Source: Photobacterium atrarenae (lineage in GTDB: Bacteria > Pseudomonadota > Gammaproteobacteria > Enterobacterales > Vibrionaceae). Taken from it: 64,000 nucleotides of DNA. Position 1 is the first letter of the stretch; every line of letters begins with the position of its first letter. The notes under the pieces are model-generated. The model saw only the letters and a list, made by a program, of their open reading frames with translations. It was not told the DNA's origin and searched no databases. Position numbers and translations under genes: made by a program. Of the stretch, positions 26,813 through 35,820 are shown in pieces. The stretch spans positions 2,480,902 to 2,544,901 of the forward strand of contig NZ_CP101508.1 of the NCBI RefSeq assembly GCF_024380015.1. The letters run 5' to 3'.

Positions 26813-29050
26813 TTAACGTCCTGCGTAGTGTTTCAGCAGGTTTGGCACATCCAGGATCAGCGCAATATGGCCGTCACTGGTGATCGTGGCACCCGCCATA
26901 CCCGGCGTTCCCTGCAACAGCTCATCAAGCGGCTTGATCACCACTTCTTCCTGGCCAATCAGGGTATCGACGACAAACCCGATACTCTGGTGGCCGATCT
27001 GAACGATGACCACATGGCCATGATCCCGATCCCGCTTCGGCAGGCCGACCGCTGTCAGCCAGTCTTGCAGATAGAACAACGGAATGGCTTTGTCGCGGAC
27101 AATGATCGTCAGCTGCCCATCAACGGTGTTGGTTTTGCGCAAGTCGAGATGGAAGATCTCATTCACGCTGGCCAACGGCAGCGCAAATGGCTGCTCGGCA
27201 ACGCCCACCATCAGGGTCGGCAGAATCGCCAGGGTCAGCGGCACTTTAATGTCGATACGCGTTCCGCGGCCCAGCGCCGAATCAATGCTGATCGAGCCAT
27301 TGAGCTGGCTGATCCCGGTTTTCACCACGTCCATGCCGACGCCACGACCAGAAATATCCGAGATATCTTTCTTGGTTGAGAAGCCTGGGGCAAAAATCAG
27401 GTTGTAACACTCGCTGTCGGTCAAACGGGAAGCTGCATCCGTGTCCATCAGGCCACGCTCGACCGCAATCCCGCGCAGACGATCAGGATCCATACCGCCC
27501 CCATCATCCTCGATGGTCAGCAGAATATGATCGCCTTCCTGGGACGCCCCCAGCAGAACCGTCCCCACCCGGGGCTTGCCGGCTTTCTCACGTACATCCG
27601 GCATTTCAATCCCGTGGTCGACCGAGTTGCGCACCAAGTGAACCAGGGGATCGGCCAGGGCCTCGACCAGGTTTTTATCCAGGTCGGTCTCTTCGCCACG
27701 CATTTCCAGCACGATTTCTTTCTTCAGGCTGCGGGCTAAATCACGGACTACCCGAGGGAAACGGCCAAAGACTTTCTTAATCGGCTGCATCCGGGTTTTC
27801 ATTACCGCGCCTTGCAGATCAGCCGTCACCACATCCAGATTCGAGACCGCTTTCGACATCTCTTCATCATTGGTGTTCAGGCCCAGGCTGACCAGGCGGT
27901 TACGCACCAACACCAGCTCCCCGACCATGTTCATAATGGTATCCAGGGTTGACGTATCAACACGCACGCTGGCCTCTGGCGCCGGCTTGGCCTTCTCTTT
28001 CGCACCGGCCGGTTTCGGCTTCGATGCAACAGGCTGTGGCGCAGGTGCAGCAGCCTCAGGCTGCGCAGGCGCACTGACCGGAGCTTGGGGCTGTGGCGAT
28101 GCCGCCGGAGTCGGCGCGGGCTCGGGCTTCTCGGCCAGCATCTCTGCGACCGGCTTGGTCGCCATCTCCAGCTCTTCAGCGCTCGGGCCTTTGCCACTGC
28201 CATGTAGCTCATCTAACAGACGCTCGAACTCGTCATCTGTCATCAAATCATCATCACCGTCGCCGCCAACAGCTGGCGGTGTCGGCTGAGCCGGCACGGC
28301 TGGCACATCACTATTCCCCGGGCCTTTTCCGGCACCGTGAAGTTCATCCAGCAAGCGTTCAAATTCATCATCGGTGATGTCACCGGACTCGGGTGCCTCG
28401 ACGGCCTGCGACTGGGGCGCGGCTTGCGGGGCGGGTGCCGGAGTGGCCGAGGCAGATGGTCCACAACCATTACCGTGCAGCTCATCGAGCAGACGGTCAA
28501 ATTCATCCTGGGTAATTTCATCTACCGAGTCGCCAGCAATCGCCTTAGGATCAGTTGTCGCAGCCGGCTCTGGTGCAGGGGTCGGCTCAGCAACGGGCTC
28601 CGGAGCCTCAACCACCGGCTCTGCAACCGGTGCAGCAGCCTCAACCAGCTCTTCCTCACCCGGCGGCTGGCTAAAGCGGTGCAGGGCATCGAGCAGGTGC
28701 TGGTCGGCCGGATCAACCGGTTCACGGTCCTGAACCTGGCTGAACATCGCATTGATGGTGTCCAGCGCTTCCAGGATCACATCCATCAGTTCCGGTGTGA
28801 CACTGCGCTTGCCCGTGCGCAATAAATCAAAAACGTTTTCGGCCCCGTGACAAGCATTCACCAGCGGAGTCAAAGAAAGGAAACCAGCACCGCCCTTGAC
28901 GGTGTGAAAGCCACGGAAAATCGCATTGAGCAAATCGGAGTCTTCCGGGCTGCGTTCCAGCTCGACCAACTGCTCAGACAGCAACTCAAGAATTTCCCCT
29001 GCTTCAATTAAAAAGTCCTGCAGGATGTCTTCGTCTAAATCAAAGCTCAT
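26813..29050 (-). CDS. cheA: Chemotaxis histidine kinase CheA
   Basis: Receptor-coupled kinase that phosphorylates CheY and CheB. P1 (Hpt) domain with H49 in FHTVKGGAGF; a long Pro/Ala/Glu-rich linker (about 130-360) that replaces a classical P2 and contains three copies of DEFERLLDELHG; P3 dimerisation helices (about 361-430); P4 ATPase (LVHLVRNSVDHGIE N-box, DDGGGMD, GRGVGMDVV); P5 CheW-like domain. The start MSFDLDEDILQDF has GGGGAAA before it. 745 residues, long because of the linker. Confidence 0.96.
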   Translation of the reverse strand: MSFDLDEDILQDFLIEAGEILELLSEQLVELERSPEDSDLLNAIFRGFHTVKGGAGFLSLTPLVNACHGAENVFDLLRTGKRSVTPELMDVILEALDTINAMFSQVQDREPVDPADQHLLDALHRFSQPPGEEELVEAAAPVAEPVVEAPEPVAEPTPAPEPAATTDPKAIAGDSVDEITQDEFDRLLDELHGNGCGPSASATPAPAPQAAPQSQAVEAPESGDITDDEFERLLDELHGAGKGPGNSDVPAVPAQPTPPAVGGDGDDDLMTDDEFERLLDELHGSGKGPSAEELEMATKPVAEMLAEKPEPAPTPAASPQPQAPVSAPAQPEAAAPAPQPVASKPKPAGAKEKAKPAPEASVRVDTSTLDTIMNMVGELVLVRNRLVSLGLNTNDEEMSKAVSNLDVVTADLQGAVMKTRMQPIKKVFGRFPRVVRDLARSLKKEIVLEMRGEETDLDKNLVEALADPLVHLVRNSVDHGIEMPDVREKAGKPRVGTVLLGASQEGDHILLTIEDDGGGMDPDRLRGIAVERGLMDTDAASRLTDSECYNLIFAPGFSTKKDISDISGRGVGMDVVKTGISQLNGSISIDSALGRGTRIDIKVPLTLAILPTLMVGVAEQPFALPLASVNEIFHLDLRKTNTVDGQLTIIVRDKAIPLFYLQDWLTAVGLPKRDRDHGHVVIVQIGHQSIGFVVDTLIGQEEVVIKPLDELLQGTPGMAGATITSDGHIALILDVPNLLKHYAGR
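28184..28522 (-). repeat. Three-copy DEFERLLDELHG repeat in the CheA linker
   Basis: CheA residues about 177-198, 223-244 and 267-289 each read D-D/E-E-F-x-R-L-L-D-E-L-H-G-x-G-x-G-P, separated by Pro/Ala-rich spacers of about 25 residues. Predicted as short amphipathic helices in a disordered linker. In Vibrio the CheA linker carries the LID region that binds ParP; whether these copies are that site is inference. Confidence 0.85.
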
Positions 29051-29059
29051 ATATTTCCC

Positions 29060-29779
29060 CTAAAATCCAAGACTAGACAGCAAGTCGTCAACATCATCCT
29101 GGGAGGACATGACATCTTCACGATGCTCGCTGTTGACGATTGGGCCCTCGGGAGAAAGCTCACAGACGACGTTTTTCGCCTCAGCCCTGTCTTCTTGTTC
29201 CATGCCAAAGGCTTTAAGGATATCGACTAATTGATCTTCCACCTCGTGCACCAGTTCGATGACACGACGTATGATTTGTCCGGTCAGATCCTGAAAGTCT
29301 TGAGCCATTAAAATTTCAGTCAGTTGACTGCGAAGCGCATTGTTGTCGCTGTCGACCTGCTCCAGCAATCGATCGATTTCATGACAGAGCGCCTTAAACT
29401 CATTGAGCGCAATTTTCCCGCCCATCAGGCGTTTCCACTGCGGATGTACCTGGCTGAGCGTCTCACTCATCCGGTTGGCCAGCGGTTCGATATTGTCGAT
29501 CGCATCCATGGTGGTGTTAGCCGCAGCTTCCGTTTTATCTATGACATAAGATAAACGGTCGCGGGCATCAGGAATTTCGTTTTTCGCAATATCGCTGATA
29601 CGGGGATCAAGGCGAAAATTGGCCAGAGAGTTGTGCAGTTGGCGAGTCAACTTGCCCACTTCTGCGTAGACAGGATCACGGCTGTCAGAGACCAGTGATT
29701 GCACAAGCGTATTGGCTTCGTCTTGCTTGCCCTCTTCAAGCAGGCTGACAAGCTGTTTCGCCTGATCGAGTGAAATCAT
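29060..29779 (-). CDS. cheZ: CheY-P phosphatase CheZ
   Basis: Removes phosphate from CheY-P. The 239 residues are mainly helical, with the catalytic-site segment AQDFQDLTGQIIRRV at about 154-168 and a C-terminal CheY-binding peptide (DDVDDLLSSLGF). It lies between cheY and cheA with gaps of 35 and 9 bases. Confidence 0.95.
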   Translation of the reverse strand: MISLDQAKQLVSLLEEGKQDEANTLVQSLVSDSRDPVYAEVGKLTRQLHNSLANFRLDPRISDIAKNEIPDARDRLSYVIDKTEAAANTTMDAIDNIEPLANRMSETLSQVHPQWKRLMGGKIALNEFKALCHEIDRLLEQVDSDNNALRSQLTEILMAQDFQDLTGQIIRRVIELVHEVEDQLVDILKAFGMEQEDRAEAKNVVCELSPEGPIVNSEHREDVMSSQDDVDDLLSSLGF

Positions 29780-29814
29780 TTTTGTATTACCCTATTAGCG
29801 CCTGACGAAAATGA

Positions 29815-30198
29815 TTACTGCATGCGCTCGAAGATCTTATCCAGCTTCTCTTTCAGTGTGGCAGCAGTAAATGGCTTCACGATATAGCCGTTTACACCCG
29901 CCTGAGCCGCTTCAATGATTTGCTCACGCTTTGCTTCTGCGGTAATCATCAACACAGGGAGGTGTTTCAATTCATCGTCGGCACGAATGTGCTTAAGCAA
30001 GTCAATACCTTGCATTCCCGGCATATTCCAGTCGGTCACTACGAAATCGAAACCACCTTTTTTCAGCATGGGTAGCGCAGTCAATCCATCATCCGCCTCC
30101 TGGGTGTTGTTAAAGCCCAGATCACGTAGCAAGTTTTTAACGATACGGCGCATTGTCGAAAAGTCATCGACAATGAGGATTTTCATGTTTTTATTCAA
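29815..30198 (-). CDS. cheY: Chemotaxis response regulator CheY
   Basis: Binds FliM/FliN when phosphorylated to reverse the motor. In the numbering from the outermost GTG (30219): acidic pair at 18-19, phosphoacceptor D63 (VVTDWNMPG), T93 and K115, all conserved, and near-identity to the flagellar CheY-3 of Vibrio cholerae. The start is uncertain: the frame has GTG at 30219, GTG at 30210, TTG at 30198 and ATG at 30186. GGAGG stands five bases before the TTG, and no ribosome site precedes the others well, so the TTG is used here. The Vibrio annotation (starting MEAILNKNMK) would match the GTG at 30210. Confidence 0.95.
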   Translation of the reverse strand: MNKNMKILIVDDFSTMRRIVKNLLRDLGFNNTQEADDGLTALPMLKKGGFDFVVTDWNMPGMQGIDLLKHIRADDELKHLPVLMITAEAKREQIIEAAQAGVNGYIVKPFTAATLKEKLDKIFERMQ

Positions 30199-30240
30199 AG
30201 TTGCCTCCACTGAGGTCACAGTGTTTTTATCTAGTGTTTA

Positions 30241-30963
30241 TTAAGCCGTCCAAGATTTCAGCTTGGATCGCAAGCGTTGCATCGCCTGACTATGAATCTG
30301 GCAGACCCGGGATTCACTGACCCCGAGCACCGCCCCAATCTCTTTGAGATTGAGCTCCTCATCATAGTAAAGAGACAAGACCAGCGCCTCTCTTTCCGGC
30401 AGTGTCTTTATTGCTTCAGCCAGTGAATGACGGAAATTATCATCTACAACACCCTGAAAGGGAAGATTTTCTTCAACCGCAGCCTCAGTCGCGACAGCAT
30501 CTTCGGATACACCCAAATCATCCATCCCCACTAGGCGACCACAATTAACATCATTTAAAGCCTGATGGTACTGTTCGAGTGTCATTTCGAGATGTTCGGC
30601 AATTTCCTGATCATTCGGGTCTCGCCCAAGCTCTCCTTCAAGGAAGGAAATGGCTTCCGAAATCCGGCGACTGTTTTTGTACACCGAGCGCGGAACCCAA
30701 TCACCACGGCGGATGTCATCCAACATCGCGCCGCGAATCCGGATCCCGGCGAAGGTCTCAAAACTGGCACCTTTGCTGGGATCATAATTCTGCTGTGCTT
30801 CAAGCAGGCCAATCATACCCGCCTGAATTAAATCTTCTAGTAGAACGTTAGGCGGTAATCGCCCCATCAGGTGATGGGCTATGCGCTTTACTAAAGACGA
30901 ATAACGCTCAATAAAGGCATGCGGACTTTCCTGATAGCGTCCGTATGTCAGTGCTTTATTCAC
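30241..30963 (-). CDS. fliA: Flagellar sigma factor FliA (sigma28)
   Basis: Drives late flagellar genes such as the second flagellin here, whose promoter matches its consensus. Regions 2 (LLEDLIQAGMIGLLEAQQNYDPSKGASFETFAGIRIRGAMLDDIRRGDWVPRSV) and 4 (LPEREALVLSLYYDEELNLKEIGAVLGVSESRVCQIHSQAM) are complete. Initiation is at a GTG (30961-30963) with GAGG nine bases upstream, and overlaps the flhG end by eight bases. No flgM is in the window. Confidence 0.96.
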   Translation of the reverse strand: MNKALTYGRYQESPHAFIERYSSLVKRIAHHLMGRLPPNVLLEDLIQAGMIGLLEAQQNYDPSKGASFETFAGIRIRGAMLDDIRRGDWVPRSVYKNSRRISEAISFLEGELGRDPNDQEIAEHLEMTLEQYHQALNDVNCGRLVGMDDLGVSEDAVATEAAVEENLPFQGVVDDNFRHSLAEAIKTLPEREALVLSLYYDEELNLKEIGAVLGVSESRVCQIHSQAMQRLRSKLKSWTA

Positions 30964-31843
30964 CTAGAGAAACCTCATTGGGTGTTTGTTTAACCAACAG
31001 CTTCTCCACGAAGAATTCCAAATGCCCGCCAGCGCTGTCCGGCACCGGCCAGGTCAGCGCTTTGGTCGCCAGCGAGCTCAGCGCCAGCGCAGCCGGGCTG
31101 CGCGGGAAAGCCTCAACCACCACCTTCTGCCGCTTCACCGACTGACGCACCCGATCATCCAGCGGAACACAGGCCACCAGCTCCAGGTTGGCATGCAAAA
31201 AGCGCTCGGTGACCCGGGTCAGCTTGGCAAACAGCTCGCGCCCTTCGCGGTAGCTGCGCACCATATTGGCGACAATCTTGAAGCGCTGAACATCATATTC
31301 GCGACTGAGGATCTTAATCAGGGCGTAGGCGTCGGTAATGGAGGTCGGCTCATCACACACCACCACCAGCACGTCCTGGGCGGCGCGGGAAAAGCTGAGC
31401 ACCATGTCAGAGATCCCGGCCGCGGTATCGACCAACAGCACATCGACCTCTTCATCCAGACTACTGAATGCCCGGATCAGCCCCATATGCTGCGCGGCGG
31501 TTAGCTCTGCCATACTCTGGGTGCCCGATGCCGCCGGGATAATTTTCACTCCGTACGGACCTTCTACGATGATATCCTGCAAATCACACTGACCGGCCAA
31601 AACATGCGACAAATTGCGATGCGCGCGCAGACCCAGCATGACGTCGACATTGGCCAACCCCAAATCTGCATCCAGCACCATGACGCGCTTGCCTTCACGA
31701 GCCATGGACAGGGCCATGTTCAAAGTCACGTTCGTCTTGCCGACCCCACCTTTACCACCGGTTACGGTGATCACTTTGGTAGACGTTAGTTTTGTCATAC
31801 GGCGCAAACCGCTCGCTTGATCGTACATTGCCTTCTCAATCAT
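30956..31843 (-). CDS. flhG: Flagellar number regulator FlhG (FleN), MinD-like ATPase
   Basis: Limits flagellar number to one by acting on FlhF and on FlrA. The N-terminal DQASGLR motif (8-14) is the helix that stimulates the FlhF GTPase; deviant Walker A GGKGGVGKTN (29-38), VLDADLGLANVDVMLG, and VDTAAGISD follow. 295 residues, family length. It overlaps both flhF and fliA by eight bases. Confidence 0.96.
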   Translation of the reverse strand: MIEKAMYDQASGLRRMTKLTSTKVITVTGGKGGVGKTNVTLNMALSMAREGKRVMVLDADLGLANVDVMLGLRAHRNLSHVLAGQCDLQDIIVEGPYGVKIIPAASGTQSMAELTAAQHMGLIRAFSSLDEEVDVLLVDTAAGISDMVLSFSRAAQDVLVVVCDEPTSITDAYALIKILSREYDVQRFKIVANMVRSYREGRELFAKLTRVTERFLHANLELVACVPLDDRVRQSVKRQKVVVEAFPRSPAALALSSLATKALTWPVPDSAGGHLEFFVEKLLVKQTPNEVSLGE

Positions 31844-33470
31844 AAAAGTCCGCCGCCTGATTATCTGAACTATCGCTACTCCAGTAATGAGATTGCTGGC
31901 TTAATTCTTGCTCTAGTAATTCGTTGGCACGCGCCACCAGGAAATCCCCGGTTGCCACCTTAATATCTTCCGGTACCCGTTGGCCGTCAGCCAGGTAGGC
32001 AATCGGCAGTGCATTTTGGATCGATACACAAATCACTTCCCCCAGGCTGAGCGACTCGTCCAACTTGGTCAGCACACAGCCTGACAGTGGGATCCTGCGG
32101 AAATGTTCAATGGTTTCATTCAGCACCCGCCGCTGTGCCGTCGACGGCAACACCAGGAAACTGCGGATCTGCGAGCCGCTGTTTTGCATCAGGGTATCAA
32201 GCTGCTCCGACAGGCGAATATCGCGTTGCCCCATCCCCGCCGTATCAAGCAGTACCAAACGTCGGTGCCTCAACTGATGCAGTATATCGGCCAGTTCTTC
32301 GGCATCTTTAGCCACGCGAACCGGACACCCCATAATGCGGCCATAAGTCGCCAGCTGTTCATGGGCACCGATCCGGTACGTATCTGTGGTCACCAGGGCG
32401 ATCTGCTCCGGGCCAAAATCCATCGCGGCCCGGGCCGCCAACTTGGCAATGGTCGTCGTTTTCCCGACCCCGGTCGGTCCGAGCAGCGCCACCACCCCAC
32501 CGGTTTCCAGAATACAGTCATCGGTGGTGATGATCTGATCCGACAGCAAATCAAGCAGCGCCGGCCAGGCTTCATTGGCTGGAACATCCTCGGGAATATA
32601 GCAGGCCAGCTGGTCTGCCAGCTCCGGTGACAAACCCATTTTCTCCAACCGCTTGATCATCATTGCCCGCATCGGCTCGCGGCGCTCAACTTCCTGCCAC
32701 ATCAGCCCGGACAGTTGATGCTCCAGCAAACGGCGAATCGAGGCCATCTCATTGCGCATCGACTCAATTTCATCACTCTCGTGTCCACCCCGCGGCTCAT
32801 ACCGGCTGGGATCGAGACGGTTGCCATTGCGCTTGCCACCCTGCAAGGCATCCTTGCCACCGGCCTGGGGACGGCGATACTCGCCAATGTCCAGTGCATG
32901 CTTGGGCGAGGGGGCCGACGGGCGCGCCCCGTAAGCATTGCGCGGCTGACGACGTTCGGGACGGGCTTCGGGGTCATAGTTCCCCAGCCGACGATTGCCC
33001 TGATCCGGATTCTGCTGATCATACCCGCCCAGTGAAGCGCGACGCTCAGCGCGCGGCGGCGGCTCGTAGCTTCGCTCCTGGTCACGCGCCTGGCCGGGTG
33101 AATTTTTTGCCTGCCGCTTGAGCAGTGCAGATAAAGAATCAACCTCAGTCTCGGCCTGCGCTTCTTCCTGGCTGCCACCCGTGTAGTTTTGCAGCACATT
33201 GGCAAACCGGCTAGCGGGCGATTGCTTGAGCTGGACCTTATCATCCGCCAGTTTTCGCTTCGCCTGACCCAACCGATTGGCCAACGATTCCCGCGTGGCC
33301 TGGGAAGCCGGCGGCGGTTCATTGCCGGCGTCGGTATCGACTGCCGCGACAATTTCGACGCCACCCGTCACTTTTTTATTCGACATGATCACTGCATCAG
33401 CACCGAGCTCTTCTTTTACTTCGCTCAATGCAGTGCGCATGTCTTTGGCAAAAAATCGCTTAATCTTCAA
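31836..33470 (-). CDS. flhF: Polar flagellar placement GTPase FlhF
   Basis: SRP-type GTPase that marks the pole for flagellar assembly and recruits FliF. B domain with MKIKRFFAKDMRTAL, a long charged linker (about 50-235), N domain, and G domain: GPTGVGKTTT (331-340), ALVTTDTYRIGAHEQL, LLDTAGMGQRD, LTKLDE. 544 residues, within the Vibrio range. The start is a TTG (33468-33470); GGGAAG lies upstream and no ATG fits the conserved N-terminus. Confidence 0.95.
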   Translation of the reverse strand: MKIKRFFAKDMRTALSEVKEELGADAVIMSNKKVTGGVEIVAAVDTDAGNEPPPASQATRESLANRLGQAKRKLADDKVQLKQSPASRFANVLQNYTGGSQEEAQAETEVDSLSALLKRQAKNSPGQARDQERSYEPPPRAERRASLGGYDQQNPDQGNRRLGNYDPEARPERRQPRNAYGARPSAPSPKHALDIGEYRRPQAGGKDALQGGKRNGNRLDPSRYEPRGGHESDEIESMRNEMASIRRLLEHQLSGLMWQEVERREPMRAMMIKRLEKMGLSPELADQLACYIPEDVPANEAWPALLDLLSDQIITTDDCILETGGVVALLGPTGVGKTTTIAKLAARAAMDFGPEQIALVTTDTYRIGAHEQLATYGRIMGCPVRVAKDAEELADILHQLRHRRLVLLDTAGMGQRDIRLSEQLDTLMQNSGSQIRSFLVLPSTAQRRVLNETIEHFRRIPLSGCVLTKLDESLSLGEVICVSIQNALPIAYLADGQRVPEDIKVATGDFLVARANELLEQELSQQSHYWSSDSSDNQAADFYD

Positions 33471-33545
33471 TCTCGTCTTCCCGTTTCATCACGCTATTGC
33501 GACCGCTTGCGCCGCAATGCCAGCCAGCTTCCACCCAGCGGGGAC

Positions 33546-35642
33546 TTAATTGCCCACGGCATGGACAATCCGGATCTGCTTCTCATCCGGCACTTCCTGA
33601 TACGACAGGACACGCAGTGATGGGATGGTATTTTTGACAAACTTGGCGAGCGTTGACCGCAGTACCCCGGATGTCAGTAATACGGCAGGCTCCCCTTTCA
33701 ACTCTTGCTGTTGCGTTGCCTCAGTCAGAGAGCTTTGCAGTCGCTCTGCAAGACCAGGCTCAATACCGGACGACTCACCGCCGGCAGACTGCATAGTTTT
33801 ATGCAATATTTGTTCCAACTCTGGCGCCAAAGTGATTACCGGCAGTTCAGGTTCTATACCATTGATTTCCTGACAAATTAGGCGTTTTAGGCCAATTCGC
33901 ACCGCTGCGGTCAGGATGTCAGGATCTTGACTCTTCGCGGCATACTCAGAGAGCGTCTGAACAATCGTGCGAATATCCCGGATCGGGATCCCCTCATGCA
34001 GCAAGTTCTGCAGCACTTTCACCACCACCCCAAGCGAGAGCTGATCCGGCACAAACGCTTCCACCAGCTTCGGCGTCGTCTGCCCGAGCATCTCAAGCAG
34101 GTTCTGTACTTCTTCATGGCCCAGCAGCTGCGAGGCGTTATTGGTCAGGATCTGGCTCAAATGCGTCGCCAGTACCGTGGCCGAATCCACCACGGTATAA
34201 CCCAGCGCCTGGGCATGTTCACGCTGTGATTCCATAATCCACACCGCTTCCAGGCCGAAAGCCGGATCCGTCGTCGCTTCCCCGTCAATGGTGCCGAACA
34301 CCTGGCCCGGATTAATCGCCAGTTCCATATTGGGATGAATACTGGCTTCCCCGCACGCCACACCCATCAGGCTGAGACGGTAGGTATTGGGCGGCAGTTC
34401 CAGATTATCGCGGATGTGCACCGGCGGGATCAGAAAACCAAAGTCCTGCGACAATTTTTTGCGTACCCCTTTGACCCGCTCGAGCAGCTCTCCGCCCTGC
34501 TCTTTATCCACCATCGGAATTAAACGATACCCCACTTCGAGGCCAATCACGTCGACGGGCTGCACATCATCCCAAGAAAGTTCTTTTTGGGTCGGCTGTG
34601 TGGCCAGCTCGGTCGAAGGCGCGTTGGCTTCGGCTGCCGCAGCCTCTTTTTCTTTTTTGATCCGCCAGTAGGCAATGGCGCCTATCAGCACCGCCAGCAG
34701 CAGAAACGGGATATGAGGCATCCCCGGCACAATGCCCATCACAAACAAAATCACCCCGGTGATGATCAACGCCTGAGGATTGTTGAACATCTGGAACACC
34801 ATCTGCTGTCCCATATCCTCGTCGGTATTTTGACGCGTCACCATCATGGCAGCGCCGATCGACAACAGCAGTGACGGAATTTGCGCCACCAGACCATCAC
34901 CGATGGTCAGCAGACTGTAGATTTCAATCGCTTCGCCAAAGCCCAGCCCATGCTGGCCCATACCAATAACCAGCCCGCCGACAATGTTGATACACAGGAT
35001 CAGGATCCCGGCAATTGCATCCCCTTTGACAAATTTCGAGGCACCGTCCATCGAGCCATAAAAGTCGGCTTCTTTAGTCACCTCAGAGCGGCGAGTTCTT
35101 GCCTGCTCCTGGTCAATCAGCCCGGCGTTCAAATCGGCATCGATGGCCATTTGTTTCCCCGGCAACGCATCCAGGGTAAAGCGGGCACTCACCTCGGAGA
35201 TCCGCCCGGCACCTTTGGTGACCACCATAAAGTTGATAATCATCAGGATCAGGAACACCACCAGGCCGACAGCATAGTTGCCGCCAATCACTACCGAGCC
35301 AAACGCATCGATCACCTGACCGGCCGCATCCGGTCCTTCATGGCCATACAGTAACACCACCCGGGTCGAAGCCACATTCAGGGCCAGTCGCAGCAAGGTG
35401 GCAATCAGCAGCACCGTTGGAAACGCAGCAAAATCGAGCGGGCGGCGGGTATAAACCGTCACCAGCAACACCACCAACGCCAACGCGATATTGAAGGAAA
35501 AGGCCATATCCAGCAGCAGCGGCGGCATCGGCAGCACCACCATGGCCAGGGTCGCCAGGACCATGATCGGCGCCCCCACGGCCGGCATCGATTGCAGGCG
35601 GGATAATGGCAGTTTATCCGTAAAAGGTATCGAGAGCTTCAT
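33546..35642 (-). CDS. flhA: Flagellar export gate protein FlhA
   Basis: Forms the nonameric export gate and substrate-docking ring. Eight N-terminal TM helices with the conserved cytoplasmic loop GAGRISEVSARFTLDALPGKQMAIDADLNAGLI, then the soluble C-terminal domain (ALGYTVVDSATVLATHLSQIL). 698 residues. It begins the flhA-flhF-flhG-fliA-che unit; the 178-base gap before it contains a candidate sigma54 promoter. Confidence 0.97.
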   Translation of the reverse strand: MKLSIPFTDKLPLSRLQSMPAVGAPIMVLATLAMVVLPMPPLLLDMAFSFNIALALVVLLVTVYTRRPLDFAAFPTVLLIATLLRLALNVASTRVVLLYGHEGPDAAGQVIDAFGSVVIGGNYAVGLVVFLILMIINFMVVTKGAGRISEVSARFTLDALPGKQMAIDADLNAGLIDQEQARTRRSEVTKEADFYGSMDGASKFVKGDAIAGILILCINIVGGLVIGMGQHGLGFGEAIEIYSLLTIGDGLVAQIPSLLLSIGAAMMVTRQNTDEDMGQQMVFQMFNNPQALIITGVILFVMGIVPGMPHIPFLLLAVLIGAIAYWRIKKEKEAAAAEANAPSTELATQPTQKELSWDDVQPVDVIGLEVGYRLIPMVDKEQGGELLERVKGVRKKLSQDFGFLIPPVHIRDNLELPPNTYRLSLMGVACGEASIHPNMELAINPGQVFGTIDGEATTDPAFGLEAVWIMESQREHAQALGYTVVDSATVLATHLSQILTNNASQLLGHEEVQNLLEMLGQTTPKLVEAFVPDQLSLGVVVKVLQNLLHEGIPIRDIRTIVQTLSEYAAKSQDPDILTAAVRIGLKRLICQEINGIEPELPVITLAPELEQILHKTMQSAGGESSGIEPGLAERLQSSLTEATQQQELKGEPAVLLTSGVLRSTLAKFVKNTIPSLRVLSYQEVPDEKQIRIVHAVGN

Positions 35643-35726
35643 TCGGTATCTATCGTCGTTGGTCTGATTGAGAGGCTTGCGCAGCAGCTATAGTATCGTT
35701 TTCGCTGCCAAACCGGAACCTTCCTA

Positions 35727-35741
35727 GCAATTCCCGTTCCC
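35727..35741 (-). promoter_or_regulatory. Candidate sigma54 promoter for flhA
   Basis: Minus strand GGGAAC-GGGAA-TTGC: GG and GC elements at correct -24/-12 spacing, four of six at -24 and full TTGC at -12. It lies about 85 bases before the flhA ATG. Confidence 0.5.
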
Positions 35742-35820
35742 GGTTTTCAGCCATAATTTTGACAACCCGCCAGCCCTGTTTTCCGCGATGCGCGATGGCG
35801 TATCACCGTCGTAGAAAGGC

